64,000 nt of DNA, from contig CM056387.1 of assembly GCA_029718625.1 (NCBI GenBank), positions 34,820,888 to 34,884,887 of the forward strand, in the 5' to 3' direction. The translations under genes were made by a program, and so were the position numbers. This DNA is from Synaphobranchus kaupii (lineage: Eukaryota; Chordata; Actinopteri; Anguilliformes; Synaphobranchidae). The notes beneath the pieces were generated by a model, which was not told where the DNA came from, ran no database searches, and saw only the letters and a list, made by a program, of their open reading frames with translations. Shown piece by piece: positions 12,936-25,387 of this stretch; positions within the stretch are counted from its first letter, which is position 1; each line of letters starts with the position of its first letter.

Positions 12936-13031
12936 TTGAAGCCCAAGGACACAGGCTCTGGGTGGGATTTCCTGGTGATGGACACAGCTTTGTTCACTGT
13001 CCCGACTGCAGTTAACAGATCGCTTCCATAC

Positions 13032-13065
<34 letters not shown>

Positions 13066-13189
13066 AGAGAGAACAAGTGAGGGGGAGAGAGATGGTGTGC
13101 GAGCAAGAGAAAGTGTAAGGGAGAGAGGGAGTGAATGAGTGACAGAGAGAGAACGAGGGAGCAAGAGTGTGTTAGAGAGAAAGCGTGAG

Positions 13190-13651
13190 GAGAGGGAGAG
13201 CCAGTCAGTGAGGGGGGAGAGGGAGAGCCAGTCAGTGAGGGGGGGAGAGGGAGAGCCAGTCAGTGAGGGGGAGAGGGAGAGCCAGGTCAGTGAGGGGGGA
13301 GAGGGAGAGCCAGTCAGTGAGGGGGCAGAGGGAGAGCAGTCAGTGAGGGGGGAGAGGGAGAGCCAGTCAGTGAGGGGGGAGAGGGAGAGCCAGTCAGTGA
13401 GGGGGGAGAGGGAGAGCCAGTCAGTGAGGGGGGAGAGGGAGAGCCAGTCAGTGAGGGGGGAGAGGGAGAGCCAGTCAGTGAGGGGGGAGAGGGAGAGCCA
13501 GTCAGTGAGGGGGCAGAGGGAGAGCCAGTCAGTGAGGGGGCAGAGGGGAGAGCCAGTCAGTGAGGGGGGAGAGGGAGAGCCAGTCAGTGAGGGGGGAGAG
13601 GGAGAGCCAGTCAGTGAGGGGGGAGAGGGAGAGCCAGTCAGTGAGGGGGGA
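13190..13651. repeat. 27-28 bp minisatellite, about 17 copies
   Basis: Unit CCAGTCAGTGAGGGGGGAGA plus GGGAGAG. Copies differ mainly in the length of the G run (4-6) and a GC or GG change. Because most units are 27 bp, open frames persist on both strands (Ser-Gln-Ser-Val-Arg-Gly and its complement), but no protein family fits. Confidence 0.95.
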
Positions 13652-14464
13652 GGGAGAGAGAGTGGGAAAGAGAGAGACAGAGAGAAATGCTGCAGCCCAG
13701 CAGATTTGAGCAGGTGCAGATTTGTCTGTGTGCGTATGGTGTGTGTGTTGGGGGGCGGTATCCGTGCATACCTGTGAGGAGAGGTGCAGCTGGTGTCTCC
13801 CGCTCCGCAGCCTGTTCTCATCTACACGAATCTGCCCCTGGTCTGCCCCCTTCCACCACCCCTGCCCCCATCAAACTCTGCCCCCGTCAGGGACACCCTA
13901 CCCCATCAAACTCTGCCCCCGTCAGGGACACCCAACCCCTGCCCTGGACTCGCAGGCCCCTGCCAAAATCAGCCAGGTCTCACAGCAAATGCTTACTAAT
14001 TCAGCTGGCTCCCACTGCCCAATGTCAATGACTCAGGCGTCCCAAGAGAGGGCACGCCTTCTTTTTTTGTTTTGTTTCAGGAGATGAATTACTAATCCCT
14101 GGCAACGGGTCAGCCCTGCTCGACGCGCGGGGTTTGATCGGGGGCCGATCGATCTTACGAGCAGCGACGGCACCGTCACATTTCAGGAACCCAAACCGTG
14201 GGTGGAGCGGCCACGCGCTGTCCATCACCACCCCGACGGACCTACCCACCTAGCTCTCTGTACCGAATACGTTTGCGCTGGGTCGATTAAGCCAGTCACT
14301 TCCAGCAATGAGGTCTATGAAACCGATTGGCTGGTTATATTTGAGAAAAAAAAATAACAATATGCCATAAATACATAGATCCACAGTATTAACGGAAGTC
14401 AATAAATGATTAAGCCTAGCAGCCTATTGTGCTCCTAAATGGAGTGTAAGAGGTTGTGAATACC

Positions 14465-14815
14465 ACACAGTTTGGGACACATTTCATATTAGTGGAAGAA
14501 GGGTTCTGGATGACTCACCTGTTAAAGCACTGTTAGTGTATGGAAGGGCACCACGGCCCCGTATTGAATCCGAACCACGTCAGTGTGGACAGCGGGCCCA
14601 CAGAGTGATGAGTAATTGGCTCTAGCATCGCCCAGGGATGGACGGGTTCCGAATCCGACTCATCTGCGCAAGCTCAATAATCCCAAGGAACCCTGCTGTA
14701 GCATAGCTGTGGACACTGAGGTGTGCCGGCAACACCGCTCCCCCAGCCGTGAGACCCAGGGTTCCCGTCCAACGGTGGCCTCGTTCTCAGCCTTAAGGCT
14801 TATTGGCTAAAATCC
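14465..14815 (+). repeat. Possible degenerate SINE-like segment
   Basis: Contains GAGTAATTGGCTCTAGCAT and tRNA-like phrases such as GGGTTCCGAATCC that resemble fish SINE bodies. No complete A-box/B-box pair or target duplication was seen. Nothing coding is recognised here. Confidence 0.3.
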
Positions 14816-15324
14816 CGACTGGCCCCGCCCACAGCTGTGCAGCTCCTCCTCCTCACCCTGCTTTCACCCTCAGGTTAAGCTAACGTCTAAACCAGCTTCT
14901 CTGGCAGAATTAGACAAAAAATAAACAAGTACAAAAAAAGAGCCAAACATGGGAAACTGTTTTACGGAGTAAAAAGCTTAAATATAGAATTCTCTCTCTC
15001 TCTCTCTCTTTCTCTCAGCTTGTGTTAAAACATTTAACAAGAAAGTGAAGCAGTTTGGAAAACTTTTTCTCTCCTCTCTCCAACACACACAAGCACCATT
15101 TTATAAAGATCTTTAAATAGCAGACTGCTGTTCATACACACACACATGCAGTCAAGATGTAACCCAACATCTCTTCCCCTCTGGCTCCGCTCTCTGTGGC
15201 TCCTTGGTCTCCGTTCCTGAAGGTCAGGAGTGTGTTATTAGGTTTCACCCTAAAGAGCACCGTCCCAATCACGGACTGGCAGGACAGATTACATAAACAC
15301 CTACTCCATGAAGCTAAGGGGGGC

Positions 15325-15824
15325 NNNNNNNNNNNNNNNNNNNNNNNNNNNNNNNNNNNNNNNNNNNNNNNNNNNNNNNNNNNNNNNNNNNNNNNNNNNN
15401 NNNNNNNNNNNNNNNNNNNNNNNNNNNNNNNNNNNNNNNNNNNNNNNNNNNNNNNNNNNNNNNNNNNNNNNNNNNNNNNNNNNNNNNNNNNNNNNNNNNN
15501 NNNNNNNNNNNNNNNNNNNNNNNNNNNNNNNNNNNNNNNNNNNNNNNNNNNNNNNNNNNNNNNNNNNNNNNNNNNNNNNNNNNNNNNNNNNNNNNNNNNN
15601 NNNNNNNNNNNNNNNNNNNNNNNNNNNNNNNNNNNNNNNNNNNNNNNNNNNNNNNNNNNNNNNNNNNNNNNNNNNNNNNNNNNNNNNNNNNNNNNNNNNN
15701 NNNNNNNNNNNNNNNNNNNNNNNNNNNNNNNNNNNNNNNNNNNNNNNNNNNNNNNNNNNNNNNNNNNNNNNNNNNNNNNNNNNNNNNNNNNNNNNNNNNN
15801 NNNNNNNNNNNNNNNNNNNNNNNN
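15325..15824. other. Assembly gap, 500 N
   Basis: Exactly 500 unknown bases, a conventional placeholder, so the true size is unknown. It lies in adcy9 intron 1; open frames drawn across it are meaningless. Confidence 1.
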
Positions 15825-17845
15825 ATCCAGGTCAAATGCGTGTTTGGTCGATGATTTGTTTCACGGGCAAAGCAGTGCTTTGGTAATGATTAGCATGGGG
15901 ATTAAAGGAGTGCTTTGCTCCACCAGGGCAGACTGGCATCGAGAAGGAGCTTTGGCCCATGTGGATAACAGTTCTCCCAACGCCAAAAGCACAATTCCCA
16001 TCCGACAGAAACTCCCACGAGGGCGGTAATTCAAGAAGATAAATCCTGGAACATAGCGCAAGTCAAGGGGACGGAGAGGCGGGGATGGGGGGAGGGTGGT
16101 CCCTGGACCAGGACAGCGCGCGAGAGAGAGATGGGGGAAACCCACATACATCCAGCAGATGAGGAGTCTGAAGACAGCAGTCGCGTGAATCTCACGGATG
16201 AGAAGAAAAAGGTTGGCCCCGCAAATCAGGCCGTTACGCCTAACTGTCCTAAAGAATTACACAAACCCAGAGGTATCATGCTAACAGGCAGACCATTACA
16301 AGTGACACCTGTCCTGCAGGAGGTGTGGGGGGTGTGGGGGGGGGGGGGGGGGTGGGCTTACAAGGCTTCCAAACCGGATGGGGGAGACTGAAATTGCTGG
16401 GGTTAAAAAAAATATTACTAATAAGTTTCACAGCATTATAATTAGTGACGTTTACCAAACAGCTTTACATGGAATCACATTTTTTCAGACACTCTGGATA
16501 ACTTACACTTTATTTTATTTAATTATTATTATTATTTTTTATTTTTTTTTACATACAATCCATTAATACAGCTGGCCATTTTTACAGAAAAAAAAAGTCA
16601 GGTTAAGAACAAGGGTACAACGCCAGCACCCAAAATGCAAATCGAAAACACAAGCCTTGAGTTACAAAGCAGAGTTCCCTAACAATTACTGCCCAACTTT
16701 CTCCAAAACACGCCCTTGCCCACCTTGTTAATTTGTATAGCCCTTTTTAAAGAGACCGTCACAAAGACGTTTCACGAGAAAATAACAAGACAGTAACATT
16801 TCATCCTGTCATAGTGGGGGACCTATTTGGCCTGCATGGGCCAACACCTGAAAAACTGCCCTGAATCCGGCCTCTGGTGCAGAGGGAGAACACAACTCCA
16901 GAACTCGGGCTGGGGGAAAGTTTTGTTTTGGGAGTTGCCGCTCAGCCTTCAGAGGCATTGCAGAAGGCAGCAGGCAGTTTGGCAGACAGGCCGTCGGAAT
17001 GCAAAACTGAAGGTTATGTTTGGTCCTCATAAGCAACCTTGTACGGCCTTTAGTGTAAGATGAGTCATAGAAAATAAAAAATTAAAAAAAACACTTTGGG
17101 AGGACAAATGGCCACACACTCGGCCACTCACACACTCACTGGTCTCTCGGTGCCCCTATCAAGCCAAAACTGTAATGATTTCAAAATATTATGTGGTGTA
17201 TGGTCGGCATAACTCTACGCAACATTACTGCTACCCATTAAAACATGTAGCCTGGATGGACTGCATGCAAAAGAAAAAAAATGCAGCATAAAAAAGTATG
17301 CGTTTTACAAGGTGCTGGGGTTATTTGGAGATCATTAAAGCCATTTGAACATTTACAGGGTTTTTTTAACATATATTTTTAGAAATGGTCCAATATTGCA
17401 GCATCTGCATTTCAGGCCTCTTCTGCCTGACCCGAGTTTTCCTTCAGTTAACGGGGGAAAAGCAAAATAAAAGCGGTAAATTTAACATGACATCATTATC
17501 TTGCAAGCAAGGCCAAAAAGCGGCCATGGAACTGGGGCCGGTTCCCAAAACTCATCTTTTATAGGGAGAGTGAACACTTTCTATGACACCTCCCAGCAAT
17601 GTAAAACAAATTAAAAGCTCTTTTCGCATAACCTCAAGAATAGGTTAAGGACGAAATGCCAACATCCATGATAAAACCGCCGGGAAAATGTCCACAAGCG
17701 CAAGTGGACCGAGGAAAGGCCACGGGGTCCAGGGTTACGACGGCCAGGATCACACAAAGACCAAAAACAACTCAGCAACTGAGCAAATGTCTCGAAATAA
17801 TGGAGTTTTGACAGTACTGAGGAGCCTGTGCTGCTCTCATCACCC

Positions 17846-18015
17846 CGGGGGTATACTACGAAGCAGGATTCCCGAGTTAGCTGGATACCTACACTTAGTA
17901 AATCCTGGAAGAGCTCTTTTTATTTCAGTCCATGTTCCAGATCTGTGAGGGTTCTGGGTTTTCCTCAGTGCAGTTATCCAGCTAACTCAGTAATCCTGCT
18001 TGTTGCATACCCCTC
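17846..18015. mobile_element. Short inverted-repeat element (MITE)
   Basis: The ends form an inverted repeat of about 40 bases: left GGGGTATACTACGAAGCAGG then GAGTTAGCTGGATA; right TTATCCAGCTAACTCAG then CCTGCTTGTTGCATACCCC. Total about 170 bp with no coding capacity. Similar ends are common in fish non-autonomous DNA elements. No clear target duplication was identified. Confidence 0.75.
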
Positions 18016-18757
18016 AGCTGAGAGACAGCATAATAGCCAAATGGGAGTTAAAGAGTGAGACTATGCTCTACATATCTGATACGCAGCCCAAGCTCTACAG
18101 GGGACTCCTCCTGGACATAAACTGCTAAAGCCAGTACCGTAAACCAAAAAACATTTCACTTAAGAATCTGGCAAGCAAGAGTTATCCAAGAGCTTTATAA
18201 AAGCAGATCCTTGACTGGATGACTTCACAGGGACCAATCCAGAATAAAAAGAGCACTTAAAGCTCAGAAACAGGACAGCTTTTGACAACTGGGATGTCTT
18301 CCTCAGAGTCAACAAAGAAGCTAAAGCTGATTGAAAAAGTTAGACGACCTCCATGATCCCCCTACGCAAAAATAATCTCGCCCATGTGACATCTCTTTAC
18401 CTGCCTTTGCTCTGGGAGGCACCCCAGATATGCTACCTTTCCACTCCCAACATTTGCACAAGTCCTCCAACGAACAATGTTTGCAGAACATGCATATCAG
18501 CGATTTATCTCATGGTCGCAAGCACTGTAAACAACACACTTAGTACAAACACCAGCACATAAAGCATGTAAGGCTTCCTGCCAGGGAATTTTAAGCCTTG
18601 CCATGTAATCGTGCCATGCATTTGTTACACAGAAACAGCACTCCCGATGCTTAGCGCATTGAGCCGTTCCATGTTTTATTAGACACAGACCATTGAGGAT
18701 GGTGCTGGATGTGCCACAATCCACCCAAGAGGAAACGACCATTCCCTCCCACCAATG

Positions 18758-18793
18758 CCCCCCCCCCCCCCCCCCGCCACCCCCCCCCCCCCC

Positions 18794-18829
<36 letters not shown>
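18758..18829. repeat. Poly-C tracts and (CA)n beside the adcy9 donor
   Basis: C18 (18758-18775), C15 (18780-18794) and about 16 CA units (18798-18829). On the transcribed strand these read as G runs and GU repeats 41-113 nt inside adcy9 intron 1. Confidence 0.9.
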
Positions 18830-18830
<1 letters not shown>

Positions 18831-18870
18831 CCCTTTTCTCCCAACCGGACCCCAAAAACCCCCCCCTTAC

Positions 18871-20685
18871 CTTTCAGCTGCTCCGCCACCCACACTGTGC
18901 CCGACCCGCTCGGTCACGCGCCCGTCCTCGCGCCGGTAGCGGTCATCCAGGAAGCCGGCGGTGGCCTCGGAGAGGTGCACCTTCCCGGCCACGCCCAGCT
19001 GCTCCATCAGGTTGGCCAGGTTGACGTCGTTGGACCACACGTCGAACTTGAAGCGCTTCATCCCCAGGATGCCGCAGAGCACGGTGCCCGTGTGCACGCC
19101 CACGCGCATGTCCACCATCTCCCGCTTCTCCTGGCAGAACTGCTCGATGGCCTGGATCATGCCCAGGCCCATCTCCACGCAGCAGTAGGCGTGGTCCGGG
19201 CGGGGCTCGGGGCAGCCCGCCACGCAGTAGTAGCAGTCGCCCAGCGTGCTGATCTTCTCGCAGCACGTCAGCTCGCACAGCCGGTCGAAGCGGCCGAACA
19301 GGTCGTTGAGCAGGCCACCAGGGCGTGGGCCGACTTGTTGGCGCTCATCTTGGTGAAGCCCACGATGTCGGCGAACAGGATGCTGACGGGCTCCATGCGC
19401 TTCATGTTGAACGGCCGGAAGATGATCTGCCCCCCGGGGGATGGAGGTCTTCTTCCTCTTGTTGCCCTTGGGGCTGGAGGAGGTGGAGGCGGCGGCGGCG
19501 GCGGGGGCCCCCGGAGGCGTGGGCGGAGGTAGCGCTTGGCCGAGCCCTCGCTCTCGTCGTCGCCCTGCTTCATGAGCTCGTCGGCCACCCGCCGGGGCAT
19601 GACGGAGTGGATCATGCGCTCCTTCAGCGCCTTCTCCACCTCCAGGTCCTTCCCGTGCATGATGGCCTGCCCCACCTTCAGGAAGGTGCTGCGCGACCGC
19701 ACCTCCGACATGATGAACAGGTGGATGCCGATGGCGTGGGCGCACAGGTGGAGCAGGGCCCTGGCCGGCGCCAGCCAGCTCAGCGTCTCCCAGTCCGGGT
19801 CCCGGGCCTCGCCCTGTGCCAGGAGGTGCATCCACCCCAGCGCCTCGAAGGAGGCCGAGTACACCAGACCCAGCAGGACAGAGGCATACAGGCGCACCTG
19901 GAGGACGCTGTAGAGCAGGAGGAGAACCTCCATGCAGAGGGAGAAGGTCCCCACGGGAGAGAGGCAGGGGGACCAGGGGCTACCGGCGGGGGGGCTGCCG
20001 AGGGTCACGTTCCCCCTTTCGGTGGCGACGATGTAGTCCTCTTCCGAAGGGGGCCCCCTCCAGTTCCGTGAAGCTGGCGGTCTGCACCTGCGGCGCCAGG
20101 GTAAGCGCAAAGGTGGCGAAGATGAGCAGGAGGAGGCCTGGTTGTAGAAGCGGGCGTAGAGCCGGGTGAACGTGAAGAGGAAGAGGAGGAGGCAGAAGAG
20201 GAGGAGGAGGCAGTGGGCACAAGGAAGGCGGGTGGGGTTGCACCGGGCGGGATTGGCGGCGAAGTACACACCCCACAGGAAGCCGGCGGCGGACAGGTAG
20301 AACAGGACGTAGCGGAAGTGGCGCTGCGGTCTGCGGGAAGCAGCGTTCCCGGCAGGCCTCCTCCAGGATGGGCGAGTCGAACCCGGGGTCCCAGAACTGC
20401 GCCGCCGACCTCTCAAAAAGCTGGGGCATCTTCCTGTGGTGCCTCAGCCCCTTCGCCGCTGTCCTCCGCATACCCGACTCTCCGGAGCTGCAGGCTGGAG
20501 GAAATGCTGTACTTGCAGCGCTTCGATCCCCCTGTGGTGCCACCCCCGCAGCCCGTGCTCCCGGCGCCGTGAAACTGCTTCTGCGGTTTGGCACCGCTGA
20601 TCCGCACCGACACTGCGCCATCGCCGCTAGAGTCGCAGCTGACCTCCGTATTGCGCAGGAGCTGCTGGTGCTGCGGCGAGGCCAT
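18871..20685 (-). CDS. adcy9: Adenylate cyclase type 9, first coding exon (frame-disrupted in this assembly)
   Basis: ADCY9 makes cAMP from ATP in the plasma membrane downstream of G-alpha-s. The start is the ATG at 20685 (MASPQHQQLL), matching the vertebrate ADCY9 N-terminus; KCKYSISSS-type sequence and MPQLFER follow near residues 65-90. A six-helix membrane cluster covers about 120-325, with an N-glycosylation motif (NVT) in it. The helix VRSRSTFLKVG...HSVMPR leads into the C1 catalytic domain, which begins near residue 430. Both metal-binding Asp are present, in FADIVGFTKMS (about 439) and STLGDCYYC (about 482). The exon ends CAGCTGAAAG followed by GTAAGG, the LKG boundary known in ADCY9. 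Eight one-base indels break the frame, near 20493, 20328, 20138, 20050, 19525, 19436, 19315 and 18897 (five insertions, three deletions). Corrected, it is 604 codons plus one base. C1b, the second membrane cluster and C2 lie outside the window or in the gap. Confidence 0.95.
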
Positions 20686-22780
20686 GTTTCCGTTACGCGA
20701 TACGATCGAGGAACAACTAACAACTAACAAGTAATAACTCCAAGATGGCAAAGATTAAGTCGCCATAGAGGACTGGCCTACAGTTTCCCCACGTCCAAAC
20801 TAGGCACAGTATAAAGCGGATGGATATCAAAATGAAAAAGGGCAGGAGGGAAAACAGATCAATAAAAAAAAGGTATTAAAAAAAACTTCTGCTACGTAAA
20901 CCACTCACTAGGACCCTTCCAGATACTTGTGTAGTTCATTATTCCACCTCATGACGTCAATCCTCACATTCCTCTCTCTTGAAGCACTCGAATCAAGTGC
21001 TCATGCGTTGCCTGTAACTAACGTTGCTATAATTCACGTCTAGTTTTCCACAAGACCGCAATTTTCCTCGAATCCTGGATAATTAAAGGCAGGGTTTAAA
21101 AGGCCTTCCCTCATACTTTGTACAAAGACAAAATATTAACAGCCTAATACAGCTTACAAAAAGTTTTGATGGTCACCCTTTACCGACCACCCCAAAGCGG
21201 GCTTTTGTTGTGATGTCAACGTTGGTGACAGCTCGACTCGCCTCTCCTCACAGTTCTGGATAATGTAATTCTGCTCAAATAAGTCACATCGAAATTTGAC
21301 AATAAAGTGCATCGAAGTAGGCTATTAATCCCGGAATAGCCGAACACGGGTTATGTTTTTTTTTTTTGTCTGAGCCTTATTGTTTCAGTCTGCCAGTTCG
21401 AATTATTTATGTAACTAGCCAAGTTAATTTCTGGAAGTCAGTAAACACAGTTGAAGTAGACGTGGATACAAGTGTCTGTTACAATTGTGTATTTTGGCAA
21501 ACATTGTCGCGGGCAATTATTAATTTTAAAATCCATAGAAAAACGGTTTTATTTTCTTTCACTTTGCATTCATAACATTTCGAGAAAACAAAAATTCCAA
21601 TTCGTTTTTGAGGCTAATGGCCAAGAGCGAGCGCAAAATCATTACCTTGCTCAAGACACCTTAAAACTTGGCAGAAGGTTCAAGTGAGAGTATTAAGGCA
21701 TTGTTGCGGTGTTTTGAAGAAACTAAAATTTGCAGCTGGCGCCCCTTCGCCCCAAATGCACATACGGTATACCCCGTCCTAATTCCATGGGAGGGCCTAT
21801 TCGCCAGTATTTCCATGGACAGAGCCCCGTCCTTTCCTGAATTGCCTCTCCGGATCTCCACTGCTGGTCTCCCCAGTTCCTAAAAAGCAGGGCTGGACGA
21901 GAGTTTGCGATGAGAATAAACAAAGTATATGATGTTGCGTTAAGGAAAGCGTTGCGAGAAATTGAAGAAAATCTGCAACGTTATTCCATTTTTCCCCCAC
22001 TTGCACCGCACACACTTATCACAAAAAAAGAGCAATACTTAGCCAACAGTTGAAAATGTGGCTAATAAAAAAAAAAACGTTTATTATATCAATCTTAATA
22101 ATACTAATAATACCTACGATGACGAAAATGTCCTTGTCTTGAAGGCTATCAATGTTTACCTCTAGCTTTCGTAAAATCCAACTGAAAAAAGAGGGAAGGA
22201 ATCAGTAAACTTCTATACAGCATCCCGGTAAAAATGTATAAAAGTGTTAATGATATGTAAGCTACGTGCTCCTTCATGGTTCCCGGTTGCATCGAAAGTT
22301 TTCCCAGGCACGATCCCCCTCATTAGACAGGAAATTTGTAACCGCATGGAGAGAAGTCCTCCCCTCCCCTTCACGTTCCCTCGGCTTGGGGATTCTCCTG
22401 GAAAAAAGTAGCTAGTCTCCTTGGTCCTGCGACTTCAATTCAACCGCACGGAGTGAAGGCGAAAGAGGGGCGACGTCTATGTTTACTATTCGCTTTAAAT
22501 CAGCACAGGTCCTGGTTACTGCTTTTTAGATGCTCCTTTGCCGTTTATTACTGTTGTAACTCGTCCTCTTCCTTTTTTGACACTCTCCCCCCCCCTGTTG
22601 CCTGGCTATAGGCAGTTAAGTCATTCTGTCCGGGGAATACCGCAATGGGTAGCTTCACCTATCCGAGTGCAGACGACAACGCCGTCGTTGCCACCATCTT
22701 TTCAGTCTCTGAGAATTCGGAGCCCATCAGAGTGAGTGTACGGTGAGGGAGATCTCCAGTAATATAATAGAGGGGAGGGA
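20686..22780 (-). other. adcy9 upstream region / probable 5' UTR and promoter
   Basis: No protein-coding segment is recognised. An in-frame upstream ATG at 20751 would add 22 residues, but the conserved family start is the ATG at 20685. The stretch is mostly AT-rich, with no obvious TATA box at a fitting place, and contains a perfect CRE at 20952-20959. Transcription start cannot be located from the sequence. Confidence 0.4.
20952..20959. promoter_or_regulatory. Perfect cAMP response element (TGACGTCA)
   Basis: The full 8-bp CREB/ATF palindrome lies 267 bases upstream of the adcy9 ATG, a plausible proximal promoter or 5' UTR position. Function is inferred; one such octamer is expected by chance in a sequence this long, but an identical octamer also lies upstream of srl. 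Confidence 0.45.
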
Positions 22781-22789
22781 GGGGGCAAA

Positions 22790-23070
22790 GTGGGGGTGCG
22801 CGCACGCACATTGAGCCTAAAATGAGGGGGTGGCGAGCACGCATTCGAGGGGAGGTTGAGGGGGGGGGCCTCTTTTTTTCTTTAACCGCAATGAGCGCGT
22901 CCGAGCGCGCCCCCACCTTCTCGCGCTTCCTTGCTTCAGACGCCCATGAACGCTACCTTCCCTTTTTTTCGATAGATAAAATCAACAGGGGGGTCCCAAA
23001 CTCCTGGGTGGACGTGCTCACCATGCGCGCTCTTGTGCCGTGGTGGTGCGCACAGCAGTGCAGGTACCGA
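22790..23070. other. CpG-rich block upstream of adcy9
   Basis: Local clusters of CG steps (GTGCGCGCACGCAC, GAGCGCGTCCGAGCGCGCCC and others) stand out from AT-rich surroundings about 2.1-2.4 kb upstream of the adcy9 start. It could be a CpG-island promoter or untranslated first exon. No exon boundaries are proven. Confidence 0.3.
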
Positions 23071-24548
23071 CAGCAAACAAGGGGTGTGAATTGCAGCGAA
23101 ATCGGTTTTTTTTTGCTAGGAACTTTAATAATAAGCGAGACTATTCCATTTTCAGGGTTGACTGTCACGACCGCTTTCTACCACAGTGTCCACTTCAGAA
23201 AAGCATATAGACTACCAGTTGATCTCACAACACGGTGTCAAACCAAACATAAACGTTTGGTATTTTGCTTGTAACATTTCGGTGCATGTTAATGCGAATT
23301 CAGCTAATAATGTTCCTGTCAATGAAGGCTATGCGCCGCTTCGCCGTCAGAAGCAAACAGCTGTTTGACGCAATAGGCAACGGGAATCGCACAGACTCGA
23401 GAAATTTCCTGCCCGAATTCAGTGTCAGGGCTGACTTCGTGGGAACCGACGAAAGAAATACAGTGTAGTGTTAGGCTACAGATAGGTGGAACTGCTTCGA
23501 TCCTGTTAAATACGCTGGCATGTGATCATACCAAAACAAATGGCTTCAAAGAAACTAAATAGTTAGGATATCCGAAGCGATCGATGTACTTCCGAACTAA
23601 CAAGCAGTTAAGCAGAGTAAACCCATAATTGGCAAACAGCCTAGAATTTAAACCGAGGGGCCGACTAACACGGTTTTGGACAACAGCACCAATACAAACA
23701 ATTGTTGTTCTTATCATTTGATGATATAGGCTACACATGAAAAACAAACATGAAATCAATGTTTGATTCCTTAATGTAGCCTATTCGTTAGCAGTTATCA
23801 GCCGTGTCGCTTCAATCCTGGCCCTGCAACGTTGCTGGCACGTAACATCTTCACTTTATCCTGTGCGTCAGGGGAGAGCGACTGGAACGCACCGATATGT
23901 CACTCCTATTCCGGCAGTGGCGACCGGCGACCGAGACCAATATTTCCAGGCATGCACACAGATAAGACCCCCTGCTCAGTCTTCATCGTTTAGAAGAGAT
24001 TGCCATGGATTAATAACCATCTGTTTAACAGGCAGCTTCCAGAACTGAGATTAAACTATCTGTCATACCATTCAAAATAAAAACAGTGTTTTATAATTAG
24101 ATAAGATTTGAATGTGCGTGTTTTTTGTTTTTTTTATAAAATTTTGCAACAGTAATTTCTTATTTTATTATAATGGCCACGAGGCATTGCTGTCGAGGTT
24201 TCACACTGTAAAAGTATTAGGCGCGTGGTGGTGACAGCGATAATTGTGTTGTGACAACTGCCAAAGAAAGAGGGGGTTAAGGTGCACGAAAGCCTGACGT
24301 GACGGACTCTTCTACACAGGTCAACAGCCCTTCAGCCTCACCTTGCACTGTAGAGCAGACAACGCTTGCACTTTGGATCCAATAAAGCCGAACACCTGTG
24401 GCGTGGCACACTTATACAGGAACAATGTAAAATACACCACACATACAAAATTTCCAACATACACACATACATACACAAGTCAAGCAAATAGATGGATATG
24501 CATATACAGACATACAATGTGTATACACTCAAGAAAGTGGATGCTTAC

Positions 24549-24558
24549 CACACACACG

Positions 24559-24597
<39 letters not shown>
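24549..24597. repeat. (CA)n microsatellite
   Basis: CA repeat with TA interruptions, in the adcy9-srl intergenic region. Confidence 0.9.
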
Positions 24598-24600
<3 letters not shown>

Positions 24601-24669
24601 AAATCCTGAAGTGTTTCTATCCACGTCACGTCACCTCCTGCTACTCCTGCTTGTTTTGGCCTGGAAGTA

Positions 24670-24835
24670 TACGGCCCCAGCCTCTCTCTTTCAATGGTAT
24701 CTAATGGTGAAGTGCAGACCCTGTTCCTGTACATTGGTGGTGGTTGAGGCGAGTTCCCCCTCATCATTGTAAAGCGCTTTGAGTGTGAGAAAGGCGCTAT
24801 ATAAATGCCAGGCATTATCATTATATTATTACCTT
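24670..24835 (+). mobile_element. SINE/LINE-type retroelement 3' fragment
   Basis: Contains the widespread fish retroelement tail TGTAAAGCGCTTTGAGTG followed by AAGGCGCTATATAAATGCC and an ATT-rich end. The upstream part (CAATGGTATCTAATGGTGAA then GTGCAGACCCTG) matches the unit of the minisatellite at 25947-26262. Confidence 0.7.
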
Positions 24836-25288
24836 CCGAATACAACTTGTCATGAAAAGTTCCGCATCCCCTGCCCCAGTTCGGTTACGATGAATGATAT
24901 CACTCAGGTAGGCACTGTTCTAATTATGCATCCACGATTAAACAATACTTACTTACTTTTTTATGTTATATATCCGTTAAAAAAACTATGAAATAGGTCA
25001 GTAGGACTTGCCACCTTCACGCTGTGTTTTCGTCATTACTAGCCTCGGTACTCGCGAGCAAGCAAGCTAGTCTAGCTAATTGTCATTAAAACGACGTTAT
25101 CTCCGTCATCCACGGCAACTTACATATATGCAATTAATTTCTGAAGCAGGTAGTTACATTTTGCATAGTTTTGGTAGTTTAGTGATTAGTCACTAATGAC
25201 TAAACTACCAAATTATATTTGGTGTATTAGGTGTATTATTGTTTTGGCATGTTTTTTTCAGCCATATGCATAGATGTAACAAATATAT

Positions 25289-25290
<2 letters not shown>

Positions 25291-25383
<93 letters not shown>
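25291..25383. repeat. (GT)n microsatellite, about 46 units
   Basis: Uninterrupted GT array ending in GCGCGG, in the intergenic region. Open frames over it are Cys-Val or His-Thr artefacts. Confidence 0.95.

Positions 25384-25387
<4 letters not shown>

Larger units (their letters stand above)
1..18870 (-). other. adcy9: adcy9 intron 1 (partial, runs off the left edge)
   Basis: The adcy9 exon to the right ends in a GT donor at 18869-18870, and no later adcy9 exon (C1b linker, second membrane cluster, C2 domain) could be recognised on the minus strand down to position 1. The stretch is therefore read as intron 1. It holds CA/GT, GA/CT and GCAC microsatellites, several minisatellites, a Tc1 relic, SINE-like and inverted-repeat fragments and an assembly gap, listed separately. 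CpG-rich blocks occur at about 4340-4470 and 6955-7360 and could be regulatory, but nothing in them proves it. Long introns at this place are known for vertebrate ADCY9. An exon inside the N gap cannot be excluded. Confidence 0.7.

Noticed and set aside
15196..16029. Open frames crossing 15325-15824
   Set aside because: They run through 500 unknown bases and have no meaning.
18871..20685. adcy9 as a pseudogene
   Set aside because: Frameshifts cancel without residue loss, catalytic Asp and splice donor are intact, and srl shows the same kind of error; assembly error explains it better.
18693..20727. Plus-strand open frames of up to 279 codons opposite adcy9
   Set aside because: They are antisense shadows of a GC-rich exon; the minus-strand frames match ADCY9 along their length.
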